64,000 nucleotides of DNA from contig JAHEYP010000005.1 in the NCBI GenBank assembly GCA_023251535.1, positions 81,699 to 145,698 of the forward strand, written 5' to 3'. A program made the position numbers and the translations under genes. The stretch comes from Bacteroidota bacterium (GTDB taxonomy: Bacteria > Bacteroidota > Bacteroidia > AKYH767-A > OLB10). Shown piece by piece: positions 9,603 to 17,873 of this stretch (position 1 is the first letter of the stretch; each line of letters starts with the position of its first letter). The notes beneath the pieces were generated by a model. The model did not search any database. It was not told where the DNA came from and worked only from the letters and a program-made list of their open reading frames with translations.

Positions 9603-10961
9603 ATGAAATCATTTAATTTCAGAAAAACAATTACTGCATTATCTATCGCAGTTATTGCAACTTCCACAGTATTCACAGGATGTAAAAAAGACAGTGAAGA
9701 CACTACTACTCCTACTCAAACTGGACAAGAGATCACAGTTCAAGACAGTATCACTGCAAACACTACTTGGACAGCAAACAACAAATACATTTTAAATGGA
9801 TTTGTTTACGTAACTAACGGAGCAACGTTAACAATTGAAGCCGGAACAATCATCAAAGGAGATAAAACCTCTAAAGGAACTTTAATTATCAAACGTGGTG
9901 CTAAAATTATGGCAACAGGAACTGCGTCGAACCCAATTGTATTTACATCTGCACAAGCTAAAGGTTCACGTGCTCCTGGTGATTGGGGTGGTGTTATCGT
10001 TTGCGGTAAAGCACCAGTTAATTTAGCAGGTGGAGAAGGACTAATTGAAGGTGGTCCGGATGCATATTATGGCGGAACAGACGCTGCTGACAACTCAGGA
10101 AAAATTCAATATGTACGTATCGAATTCGCTGGTGTGGCTCTTCAACCAAATCAAGAAATCAACGGCTTAACACTTGGTGGTGTTGGTAACGGAACAACAA
10201 TTGATCACGTTCAAGTTTCTTATGGTGGAGATGATGCATTTGAAATGTTCGGAGGAACAGTTAACATGAATCACTTAGTTACTTTTAAAACAACAGATGA
10301 TGATTTAGATACTGACAACGGATTTAGCGGTAAAGTTCAATTCGCAGCAATCTTACGTGATCCAAACATCGCTGACGTTTCAGGATCAAATGCATTCGAA
10401 TCAGATAACGATGCTTCTGGAACAACTGCAACGCCTTATACAAATCCGGTATTTTGCAATATCAGCGTATTCGGACCAAAATCAGATACTGCTAATGCTG
10501 TAAACGGAAACTTTAAACGTGGTGCTCATATCCGCAGAAGCTCAAAAGCTTGCATTTATAATTCACTTATCAGCGGTTTCCCTATCGGATTACTAGTTGA
10601 CGGTGCAAATGCGGAATCAAATGCAAGTAATGATGCATTACAAATCAGAAATACTATCATCTCAGGTTGCAACACTCCATTAGCTGTTGCCTCAGGAAGC
10701 ACTTTCGATATCACAACTTGGTTCAACAATGCAGCTTATGGCAATTCAATCCAGTATTCAAACTCGAACTTGGCGAACGATCCTTATAACTTAACAAGCC
10801 CTGATTTCTTACCAAAAACGGGTTCTCCACTACTTTCTGGAGCTAATTTTAGCGCTTCGAACCTATCTGGATTAACAATTACAACATATAGAGGTGCTTT
10901 CAGCACTACTAACTGGACTTCAGGATGGGCAAATTTTGACCCACAAAACACTGACTATTAA
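9603..10961 (+). CDS. Surface lipoprotein, right-handed beta-helix type
   Basis: 452 residues. A lipoprotein signal peptide ends at a lipobox (VFTGC, Cys27), followed by an acidic Thr-rich linker. From about residue 45 the sequence is a Gly/Asn/Thr-rich parallel beta-helix, starting with ANTTWTANNKYILNG and GATLTIEAGTIIKG. Proteins of this kind are commonly encoded beside TonB-dependent receptors in Bacteroidota, often with misleading transporter names. No catalytic triad or pectate-lyase calcium site was identified. Likely outer-membrane anchored and facing outward, where it could capture ligand for the neighbouring receptor, in the place a SusD would occupy. The Pho-box-like promoter links it to phosphate starvation. 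Function is inferred from context only. Confidence 0.7.
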   Translation: MKSFNFRKTITALSIAVIATSTVFTGCKKDSEDTTTPTQTGQEITVQDSITANTTWTANNKYILNGFVYVTNGATLTIEAGTIIKGDKTSKGTLIIKRGAKIMATGTASNPIVFTSAQAKGSRAPGDWGGVIVCGKAPVNLAGGEGLIEGGPDAYYGGTDAADNSGKIQYVRIEFAGVALQPNQEINGLTLGGVGNGTTIDHVQVSYGGDDAFEMFGGTVNMNHLVTFKTTDDDLDTDNGFSGKVQFAAILRDPNIADVSGSNAFESDNDASGTTATPYTNPVFCNISVFGPKSDTANAVNGNFKRGAHIRRSSKACIYNSLISGFPIGLLVDGANAESNASNDALQIRNTIISGCNTPLAVASGSTFDITTWFNNAAYGNSIQYSNSNLANDPYNLTSPDFLPKTGSPLLSGANFSASNLSGLTITTYRGAFSTTNWTSGWANFDPQNTDY

Positions 10962-10986
10962 TTATTTCTGCTTTTATTCCAAAATC

Positions 10987-11015
10987 GGCCTCCCAACTAG
11001 GGAGGCCTTTTTTTT
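10987..11015 (+). terminator. Terminator after the beta-helix lipoprotein
   Basis: Stem GGCCTCCC / GGGAGGCC with loop AACTA, followed by an uninterrupted T-run. Confidence 0.9.
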
Positions 11016-11019
11016 GCAC

Positions 11020-11075
11020 TTAACATTAACTTAACATTGGCATAAAATACCCTTAACAATTTCTTAATCGCTTTG
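11020..11075 (+). promoter_or_regulatory. Candidate Pho-box promoter of the porin-pst operon
   Basis: The clearest array: TTAACA at 11020, 11031 and 11053 (spacings 11 and 22), with the degenerate unit ATAAAA at 11042 filling the missing step, then TCGCTTTG (11068-11075) as the -7 element. The first unit is 48 nt before the -7 octamer. It begins right after the preceding terminator. Confidence 0.7.
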
Positions 11076-11096
11076 CAGTGGAAAAAAGCGACAATA

Positions 11097-12557
11097 ATGC
11101 ACAAATCAATCCTAACCTCAGCCAAAGTAATCCTTGTATTCGTGGCTGCCATGTTCACGCTGAATGCGCAAGCTCAGCAGACAGACTCTACTCAAACAGA
11201 CACTACTGTTGTAGAAGAGTCATCAGAAGCAACTAGTTCATTTTCAACATTCGAACTAGAACCTGAAGACACTACCCAACAAACAATTGGAAAGATGTAC
11301 AACGACATCGAATTCCTGAAGAGATTCCAGATTTCAGGATATTTCCAAGGACAGTTTCAATGGGCTGACTCATCAGGAATAGCTTCAGCGTCAGGTGGTA
11401 ATTTTAGCCCAGGGATTGACAAACGTTTCAGTGTTAGACGTGGTCGTTTAAAAGTTACTTACGATAAATATTTCAGCAAAGTCGTTTTCCAAACCGACAT
11501 GACCGAAAGAGGTCTTCGTGTAGTTGAAGCTTATGCAAGTATTACTGAAGAAAAATTCTATTGGGCAACATTAACGGCAGGTATTTTCAACCGACCGTTT
11601 GGATATGAAATCGAATACACTTCGAATATGAGAGAGGCCCCTGAAAGAGGTCGCATGTCGGGAAATTTATTCCCAAATGAACGAGATTTAGGAGCAAAAG
11701 TCACCATTCAAGGTCCGAAATTCGGAATCTGGAATTGGCTAAAATTAGATGTTGCAATGGTAACGGGAGTTGGTTCAGAAGATGCAAACGTTGGTATTTC
11801 TGACTATGACAAAAGAAAAGATTTAATCACTCACTTAACGGTAAACCGTGCTAACAGAAACGAAGATATTAAATACGGATTTGGAGTATCATATTATGAT
11901 GGTGGTGTGATTTTCAATATCGACTCAACAAAAAAAGTGGCATCATATGTGCTTAACGAAGATAGCGCAGGTATAAAAACATTCCATGTAGACTCTGTAG
12001 CTCCTGATAGTTATGCACCAAGAAAATATTACGGCATCGATGCTCAATTCCAAAAAGACTTTAAATGGGGGATTTTCACTTTGAAAGCTGAATATATTCA
12101 AGGTACTCATTCAAGCCAAGGTTCTACAACAAAAGCATACCAATCTAAACCAACTGCATCAAATCCTGTGTACATCAGAAAATTCAATGGAGCGTACTTT
12201 GAATTAGCACAAAACTTTAACCGACCAACTTCAGAAAACAAATTCTTGAATACTATTTACTCCATTATCCCAGGACAAATAGTTGTTAAATACGACTGGT
12301 ATGACCCAAATACAGAAGTTAAAGGAGATGAAATCGGAAAGAATGTAACATCAGGAGCCACAGGAAGAAAAACTACTAATGCTACCGATTTAAGATATGA
12401 CACCTTCGGATTTGGAGTAGCATACTTCTTAAGTAATAATGCAAAAGTGCTTGCTTATTATGACATGGTTACGAATGAAACATCTAAAAACTTAAGCGGA
12501 TACACGCAAGATTTAAAAGACAATGTATTCACATTACGTCTTCAATATAAATTCTAA
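11097..12557 (+). CDS. Outer-membrane porin, phosphate-selective OprO/OprP family
   Basis: 486 residues from the ATG at 11097. The in-frame ATG at 11073 overlaps the predicted -7 element, so it cannot be the start. Signal peptide to about residue 27 (NAQAQQ), an acidic Thr-rich stretch, a short helical segment (TIGKMYNDIEFLKRFQISGY), then a beta-barrel with FSVRRGRLKVTYDKYF and TAGIFNRPFGYE, characteristic of Porin_O_P proteins, ending in an aromatic LQYKF. It should let phosphate or polyphosphate diffuse through the outer membrane. It is separated by only 19 nt from pstS, so the porin promoter most likely drives the pst genes too. Confidence 0.85.
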   Translation: MHKSILTSAKVILVFVAAMFTLNAQAQQTDSTQTDTTVVEESSEATSSFSTFELEPEDTTQQTIGKMYNDIEFLKRFQISGYFQGQFQWADSSGIASASGGNFSPGIDKRFSVRRGRLKVTYDKYFSKVVFQTDMTERGLRVVEAYASITEEKFYWATLTAGIFNRPFGYEIEYTSNMREAPERGRMSGNLFPNERDLGAKVTIQGPKFGIWNWLKLDVAMVTGVGSEDANVGISDYDKRKDLITHLTVNRANRNEDIKYGFGVSYYDGGVIFNIDSTKKVASYVLNEDSAGIKTFHVDSVAPDSYAPRKYYGIDAQFQKDFKWGIFTLKAEYIQGTHSSQGSTTKAYQSKPTASNPVYIRKFNGAYFELAQNFNRPTSENKFLNTIYSIIPGQIVVKYDWYDPNTEVKGDEIGKNVTSGATGRKTTNATDLRYDTFGFGVAYFLSNNAKVLAYYDMVTNETSKNLSGYTQDLKDNVFTLRLQYKF

Positions 12558-12576
12558 AAAATCAAATAATACAGAC

Positions 12577-13407
12577 ATGAAAAATATGTTAAATAAAATT
12601 CTTGTTGCCTTGTTAGTTTTATCAAGCAACCTTTCATTCGCTCAAAAAATTGTTATTAAAGGAAGTGACACTGTACTACCTTTAAGTCAAAAAGAAGCAG
12701 AACAATACATGAAAACCAACAAAAGCGTAAACATTAGCGTTGTTGGTGGTGGATCAGGTGTTGGTATTGCTGCACTTATCGATGGAAATACAAACATCGC
12801 AATGTCATCACGTCCAATCAAAATGGATGAGAAAATTAAATTACAAGATGCAGGAAGAACTTATAAAGAAGTAAAAGTTGCTTTTGACGCATTAAGTATT
12901 ATCGTTAACCCTTCAAACAAAGTATCTCAATTAACGAGAGAGCAAATTGAAGGAATCTTTACTGGTAAAATTAAAAACTGGAAAGAAGTTGGTGGCGACG
13001 ATTTAAAAATTGTAGCTTATGCAAGAGAGACTTCTTCAGGAACTTATGAGTTCTTCAAAGAACACCTATTAAATAGAAAGAATTATGCTGCATCTTGCCT
13101 TAATATGCCTGCATCAGGAGCGGTAATCCAATCTGTAAGTCAAACTAAAGGTGCTATCGGATATGTAGGACTAGCTTATGTTGACAAATCAATTAAGACA
13201 TTAGGAGTTTCAATTGACAAAGGGAAAACATTTGTAAAACCTTCGAAAGAAACAGCAAAAAACAAAACTTACCCTGTAGTTCGTCCTTTGTTCTTCTACT
13301 ACCCAGTTAAAACTGAAGCATTAGTTAAGCCATTTATTGATTACGTAACTTCTGCGGTAGGACAAAAAATCGTTGACCAAATCGGCTACGTTACATTAGA
13401 TAAATAG
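12577..13407 (+). CDS. pstS: Phosphate ABC transporter, substrate-binding protein PstS
   Basis: 276 residues from the ATG at 12577; the longer frame upstream overlaps the porin end and lacks a signal peptide at its start. Signal peptide 1-22 (SNLSFAQ), then a type II periplasmic binding fold. Phosphate-binding motifs: GSDTVLPL near residue 30, GGGSGVGIAAL near 58, ETSSGTYEFF near 151. Residues about 108-150 (IFTGKIKNWKEVGG) form the hinge-side segment that also appears, in diverged form, inside PstC. It delivers phosphate to PstC/PstA. Likely co-transcribed with the porin. Confidence 0.93.
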   Translation: MKNMLNKILVALLVLSSNLSFAQKIVIKGSDTVLPLSQKEAEQYMKTNKSVNISVVGGGSGVGIAALIDGNTNIAMSSRPIKMDEKIKLQDAGRTYKEVKVAFDALSIIVNPSNKVSQLTREQIEGIFTGKIKNWKEVGGDDLKIVAYARETSSGTYEFFKEHLLNRKNYAASCLNMPASGAVIQSVSQTKGAIGYVGLAYVDKSIKTLGVSIDKGKTFVKPSKETAKNKTYPVVRPLFFYYPVKTEALVKPFIDYVTSAVGQKIVDQIGYVTLDK

Positions 13408-13478
13408 CCTAAAGAAGGCCATTATACAATTTGATTTGTATTTTTGACCTTATAATAAACATTACTATTTGATTTATT

Positions 13479-14675
13479 GTGATTAAGAAATTCATCAACA
13501 AACTTATTGAAGGCATTTTAATGCTAAGCAGTACCGTTACTACATTAACGGTACTGCTCATTATTGTCTTTCTTTTCAGCGAAGGAATTTCAGTTTTTAA
13601 AGAATCTCCACTTGAAGGTGATAATATCATAGTACTAAATCACCAAAACAAAGTAAGTCATATCTCATCCACTGATATCAAAGATATCTTTGATCAGGAA
13701 ATTACTAATTGGAAGTCTATTGGAGGCACCGACGACTCCATTATTCTATTCACTTTCAATGATATTGGCAATTACTTTTCAGAAGAAGAACTTGGACCGG
13801 AGTTTGAATACTTGCCTGCTAAAATGGATTCATTAATTGAGGCAGAACATGGAATGATAGCTGTATTTTCAAATAAGTACTTATCTAAAAACCATCATTC
13901 CAAAGTTATTCAGGCCGACAACGTAAATCCTTATACTTTTATCACAGGTAAGGAGTGGTTTCCTACGGCTAACCCTGCCGTTCAACTAGGTGTTCTCCCG
14001 TTAATCTTGGGAACACTTTATGTTTCTTTCGTTGCAATATTATTTGCATTACCTGTAGGATTAGCAACAGCTATTTACATGGCTGAAGTTGCTGATGAGA
14101 AAACAAGAAGAATATTTAAGCCGGTAATTGAATTATTAGCGGGTATCCCTTCCGTAGTTTATGGATTCTTCGGATTAATAGTTATTGTTCCTTTGATTCA
14201 AAGCACTTTCAATTTACCTGTAGGTGAAACAGGACTAGCGGGAAGTATTATCCTTGGGATAATGGCTCTTCCTACTATCATCACTGTTTCGGAAGATGCT
14301 TTGCGCAACACGCCACGATCAATGAAGGAAGCTAGTCTTGCGCTAGGAGCAACAAAATGGCAAACAATAGTTCGCATAGTAATTCCTTATTCATACTCTG
14401 GAATTTCTGCAGCTGCAATACTTGGTATCGGTAGAGCGATTGGAGAAACAATGGCCGTACTTATGGTTACCGGTAATGCCGCTGTTATACCGCATACATT
14501 ACTTGAACCAGTGAGAACTATTCCTGCAACTATTGCAGCAGAATTAGGAGAAGCACCGGCTAATGGAATTCATTACAAAGCTTTATTTGCTTTAGGATGT
14601 ATTCTATTCTTAATAACATTAACCATTAATCTTTGGGTTGAATTTAGCTCGAAGAAACGTCGTTTCGGTAAATAA
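13479..14675 (+). CDS. pstC: Phosphate ABC transporter permease PstC with a PstS-like insert
   Basis: 398 residues from a GTG start at 13479. The first transmembrane helix (about 15-34) is followed by a periplasmic stretch of about 110 residues, roughly 48-146 of which resemble PstS: NKVSHISSTDIKDIF then ITNWKSIGG, matching the PstS segment NKVSQLTREQIEGIF and IKNWKEVGG. The canonical PstC sequence resumes at TGKEWFPT (about 157), followed by five more helices and the ABC-permease EAA loop ([13 protein letters not shown]). It forms the membrane channel with PstA. A perfect -7 element (TATTTTTG, 13439-13446) lies upstream without in-phase Pho hexamers, so an internal promoter is possible. Confidence 0.9.
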   Translation: MIKKFINKLIEGILMLSSTVTTLTVLLIIVFLFSEGISVFKESPLEGDNIIVLNHQNKVSHISSTDIKDIFDQEITNWKSIGGTDDSIILFTFNDIGNYFSEEELGPEFEYLPAKMDSLIEAEHGMIAVFSNKYLSKNHHSKVIQADNVNPYTFITGKEWFPTANPAVQLGVLPLILGTLYVSFVAILFALPVGLATAIYMAEVADEKTRRIFKPVIELLAGIPSVVYGFFGLIVIVPLIQSTFNLPVGETGLAGSIILGIMALPTIITVSEDALRNTPRSMKEASLALGATKWQTIVRIVIPYSYSGISAAAILGIGRAIGETMAVLMVTGNAAVIPHTLLEPVRTIPATIAAELGEAPANGIHYKALFALGCILFLITLTINLWVEFSSKKRRFGK

Positions 14676-14678
14676 CAA

Positions 14679-15551
14679 ATGGAAAAACCTGATATCTCAC
14701 GTAAGCGGCTAGCCGAAGCAATAGCATTCTGGATTTTCAGATTGCTATCATTAGGTGTAATGGGAATTTTATTTTCCATCCTCGGATTTATTCTTTACAA
14801 AGGAATTCATGTAGTAAACTGGGATTTCATCACCAAAATGCCGGAAGATGGTATGACAAAAGGTGGAATTTATCCTGCTATCATTGGAACACTTTGCCTG
14901 ATTGCCGGCAGCATGATATTTGCATTCCCTATCGGGGTGATGTCGGGGATTTATATTAACGAGTACACCAAAGATAGTTGGTACCGTCGCTTCGTTCAAT
15001 TAATGACGGCCAATCTCGCGGGTATCCCTTCCATCGTATTTGGTTTATTCGGAATGTCGCTGTTTGTAAACAAACTCGGTTTCGGAGATTCAATTATTGC
15101 AGGATCTTTAACATTAGGATTACTTGCATTGCCTGTTATTATTCGCACTACAGAAGAAGCACTCAAATCAGTTGATGATTCATACCGTCATGCCAGCTTA
15201 GCCCTTGGCGCTACTAAATTGCAAACTATTAGCCGGGTAACTTTACCTGTTGCATTACCGAATATTATCACAGGATTTATTCTAAGTATTGGAAGGGTGT
15301 CAGGTGAAACTGCACCAATCTTATTCACCGTTGCAGCATATTTCCTTCCAAAACTTCCAACAAGTATTCACGATCAAGTAATGGCCTTGCCCTACCACTT
15401 ATATGTTATTTCTACGAGTGGAACCAACATTAATGAGTCTAGAGGAATGGCTTATGGAACCGCGGTAGTTTTAATATTGATTGTTCTTATTCTGAACCTC
15501 ATCGCCAATGCGGTTCGTAGATATCTTGGCAAAAAGTACAAAACAAATTAA
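14679..15551 (+). CDS. pstA: Phosphate ABC transporter permease PstA
   Basis: 290 residues, normal family length. Six predicted transmembrane helices, the first at about 14-43, and the EAA-type cytoplasmic loop [13 protein letters not shown] where PstB docks. It starts 3 nt after pstC, so the two are almost certainly translated from one mRNA. No periplasmic insert, unlike PstC. The partner of PstC in the inner-membrane phosphate channel. Confidence 0.94.
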   Translation: MEKPDISRKRLAEAIAFWIFRLLSLGVMGILFSILGFILYKGIHVVNWDFITKMPEDGMTKGGIYPAIIGTLCLIAGSMIFAFPIGVMSGIYINEYTKDSWYRRFVQLMTANLAGIPSIVFGLFGMSLFVNKLGFGDSIIAGSLTLGLLALPVIIRTTEEALKSVDDSYRHASLALGATKLQTISRVTLPVALPNIITGFILSIGRVSGETAPILFTVAAYFLPKLPTSIHDQVMALPYHLYVISTSGTNINESRGMAYGTAVVLILIVLILNLIANAVRRYLGKKYKTN

Positions 15552-15561
15552 GCATCATAAC

Positions 15562-16314
15562 ATGTTTAAGATAGAGAGTAAAGATGTTCATCTTCATTAT
15601 GGCGCCTTTCATGCATTGAAAGGCATCAATATGTCGATCGAAAAAAATACGGTAACTGCGTTAATCGGACCTTCTGGTTGCGGTAAGTCTACATTCCTTC
15701 GCTTATTCAATAGGATGAATGATCTTATTGATGATATTAAGATTGAAGGCCAATGCTTACTCGACGGAAAAGATATCTATAGCAAAGATGTTAAAATCGA
15801 TGATTTAAGAAAGCGCGTAGGAATGGTTTTCCAAAAACCCAACCCATTCCCGAAAACTATTTTCGAAAATGTTGCTTACGGTCTCCGTGTAAACGGAATC
15901 ACTCATAAGTCTTTTATTGAAGAACGCGTTGAACGTTCATTGAAACAGGCTGCACTTTGGGATGAAGTAAAAGATAAATTGAAGAAGTCGGCAATGGCAT
16001 TATCTGGTGGACAGCAACAACGTTTATGTATTGCAAGAGCGTTGGCTATTGAGCCATCTGTATTGCTAATGGATGAACCAGCTTCAGCATTAGACCCGAT
16101 TTCTACTGCTAAAATTGAGGAATTGATTTATGAATTAAAGAGTGACTTTACTATTATAATTGTAACTCACAATATGCAACAGGCAGGTCGTATTAGCGAT
16201 ACTACCGCATTCTTTTACCTTGGCGAATTAGTTGAAATCGACAGCACTAAAAAGATCTTCACTAATCCTAATGACACTCGAACACAGAACTATATTACAG
16301 GTCGTTTTGGTTGA
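15562..16314 (+). CDS. pstB: Phosphate ABC transporter ATP-binding protein PstB
   Basis: 250 residues from the ATG at 15562, 10 nt after pstA; the longer frame overlaps pstA and adds an unrelated tail. Walker [10 protein letters not shown], signature [15 protein letters not shown], Walker [15 protein letters not shown]-loop [10 protein letters not shown]. The substrate-defining features (FNRMNDL after Walker [11 protein letters not shown] at the Q-loop) are those of PstB. It powers phosphate import and also reports transport state to PhoR. Confidence 0.96.
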   Translation: MFKIESKDVHLHYGAFHALKGINMSIEKNTVTALIGPSGCGKSTFLRLFNRMNDLIDDIKIEGQCLLDGKDIYSKDVKIDDLRKRVGMVFQKPNPFPKTIFENVAYGLRVNGITHKSFIEERVERSLKQAALWDEVKDKLKKSAMALSGGQQQRLCIARALAIEPSVLLMDEPASALDPISTAKIEELIYELKSDFTIIIVTHNMQQAGRISDTTAFFYLGELVEIDSTKKIFTNPNDTRTQNYITGRFG

Positions 16315-16365
16315 TATGCAACATCAATCAAAAATGTACGTTTAATAGATTAAGAATTTACAACA

Positions 16366-17046
16366 ATGACACACCTCGATAGTGAATTAAAACAATTAAG
16401 AACGGACTTACTTGACATGTTCGAATTGGTTTTATCACAACTAGATAAATCAAAACAATCATTAATCAACCTCGACAAAGATTTAGCACGCGAGGTATTG
16501 GTGAATGAGAAAAGAGTAAATAGCTACGAGCTGCAAATCGATCGCGATTGCGAAAATATTTTAGCGCTTTTCAACCCCGTTGCTGTTGACTTAAGATTCC
16601 TCTTGGCAGTTCTTAAAATAAACTCTAACCTCGAACGTGTTGGCGATATTGCTGAAAGTGTTTGCCAGTTTGTAATGAACTTCAAACTTGAACCGGAGAA
16701 AAAATTACTTGAAGCTTCTCGCCTTCTTGAAATGTTCGATGTAAGTAAGGAAATCCTTAAAACTGTAAAAGACGCATTCGAACATGAAGACACAAAACTT
16801 GCTAGAAGTGTTTTCACTCAAGATGAAACGCTCGACGAGATCAACATCAACGCACACACTATTATTGCTGATTACATTTTAAATAATAACGACCGAATCA
16901 ACCAGAGTTTGTATACTTTAAGTATGATTCGAAAATTAGAAAGAGTCGGTGATCAATGTAAAAATATCGCTGAAGAAATTATCTTCTACATCGAAGCGAA
17001 AGTTTTAAAGCATAAGTCGTTTCAGCAGAAGCAAGAAACCAAATAA
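16366..17046 (+). CDS. phoU: Phosphate signalling protein PhoU
   Basis: 226 residues made of two tandem three-helix PhoU repeats. Metal-binding motifs are seen in both halves (LERVGDIAE near residue 90 and LERVGDQCKNIAEE near 190). PhoU links the Pst transporter to the PhoR kinase and represses the Pho response when phosphate is plentiful. It is the last gene of the porin-pst-phoU operon, 51 nt after pstB, and ends at a strong terminator. Confidence 0.95.
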   Translation: MTHLDSELKQLRTDLLDMFELVLSQLDKSKQSLINLDKDLAREVLVNEKRVNSYELQIDRDCENILALFNPVAVDLRFLLAVLKINSNLERVGDIAESVCQFVMNFKLEPEKKLLEASRLLEMFDVSKEILKTVKDAFEHEDTKLARSVFTQDETLDEININAHTIIADYILNNNDRINQSLYTLSMIRKLERVGDQCKNIAEEIIFYIEAKVLKHKSFQQKQETK

Positions 17047-17048
17047 AT

Positions 17049-17084
17049 AAAAAAGCCTCGATTACGAGGCTTTTTTATTTATTT
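17049..17084. terminator. Bidirectional terminator between phoU and suhB
   Basis: Stem AAAAGCCTCG / CGAGGCTTTT (17051-17074) with a 4-nt loop, flanked by A-runs and T-runs. It serves the convergent phoU and suhB operons. Confidence 0.88.
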
Positions 17085-17873
17085 GCTAAATTCATTTTTT
17101 ATAATCCCGAGAAATTCATTGTGAATTCCCGAATTGCAAGCCAAAATTTCTTTTCCGAATACATAATCGTTTCCTCCTTTAAAGTCACTTACGTCACCTC
17201 CTGCTTCTTTTACTAAAAAGCACCCTGCTGCTACATCCCAAGCGTTTAAACCGTATTCAAAGAATCCCTCCATCCTTCCACAGGCAACGTATGCCAAATC
17301 AACAGCTGCTGATCCTAAGCGACGTAATCCATGTGTATTGTGCATGCAATAGTCAAATACTGCCATATATGGAGTCATTCTATCATAGTTGGTATATGGA
17401 AATCCGGTAGCAATTAATCCTTTCGACAATTCATTGCAAGACGAGACTTTTATTGGACTACCATTACACCATGCTCCACCTCCACTCCATCCATAAAAGC
17501 ATTCATCGAGATTGATTTCATAAATCACTCCTAACACCATCTCGCCATTGTGCATCAATCCGATGCTCACACAAAAACATGGTAATCCATGAACAAAATT
17601 TGTTGTGCCGTCTAATGGATCAATGATCCATACATACTCACGATCTTTTAATGTGATTGTATTCTCTTCTGTAATGAAACCTGCATCAGGTATTAAATCC
17701 TTTAATCCGTCGACAAGTATTTTTTCGGTTTCCTTGTCAACATAAGATACAAGATCATTAAGTCCTTTGTACTCGACTGCCGTCAATGAGAACGACTTTC
17801 GTTGTTCACGAATGAAGCTGCCTCCTTTCTTCGCAATAGCGACTACTTTATCGCAAAGTTCTTTATTGATCAT
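17079..17873 (-). CDS. suhB: Inositol-1-monophosphatase family protein
   Basis: 264 residues. The metal-dependent phosphatase motifs are complete: the Glu in FITEENT, WIIDPLDGTTNFVHG, and NAWDVAAGCFLVKEAGG. It should remove phosphate from inositol-1-phosphate or a related sugar or nucleotide phosphate; SuhB also has a role in rRNA transcription in some bacteria. It overlaps lgt by four bases (ATGA), so translation is probably coupled. The gene sits next to the phosphate island but on the opposite strand and without a Pho-type promoter. Confidence 0.88.
   Translation of the reverse strand: MINKELCDKVVAIAKKGGSFIREQRKSFSLTAVEYKGLNDLVSYVDKETEKILVDGLKDLIPDAGFITEENTITLKDREYVWIIDPLDGTTNFVHGLPCFCVSIGLMHNGEMVLGVIYEINLDECFYGWSGGGAWCNGSPIKVSSCNELSKGLIATGFPYTNYDRMTPYMAVFDYCMHNTHGLRRLGSAAVDLAYVACGRMEGFFEYGLNAWDVAAGCFLVKEAGGDVSDFKGGNDYVFGKEILACNSGIHNEFLGIIKNEFSK

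Noticed and set aside
10987..11058. Reading the TTAACA repeats as an extension of the terminator
   Set aside because: The terminator's T-run ends at 11015 and the repeats start at 11020 with regular 11-bp spacing and no hairpin potential.
11073..11096. Start of the porin at 11073
   Set aside because: This ATG overlaps the predicted -7 element; the signal peptide begins at 11097.
13439..13446. Pho-type promoter for pstC
   Set aside because: The -7 element is perfect but no TTAACA-type hexamers are in register, so Pho control from this site is not supported.
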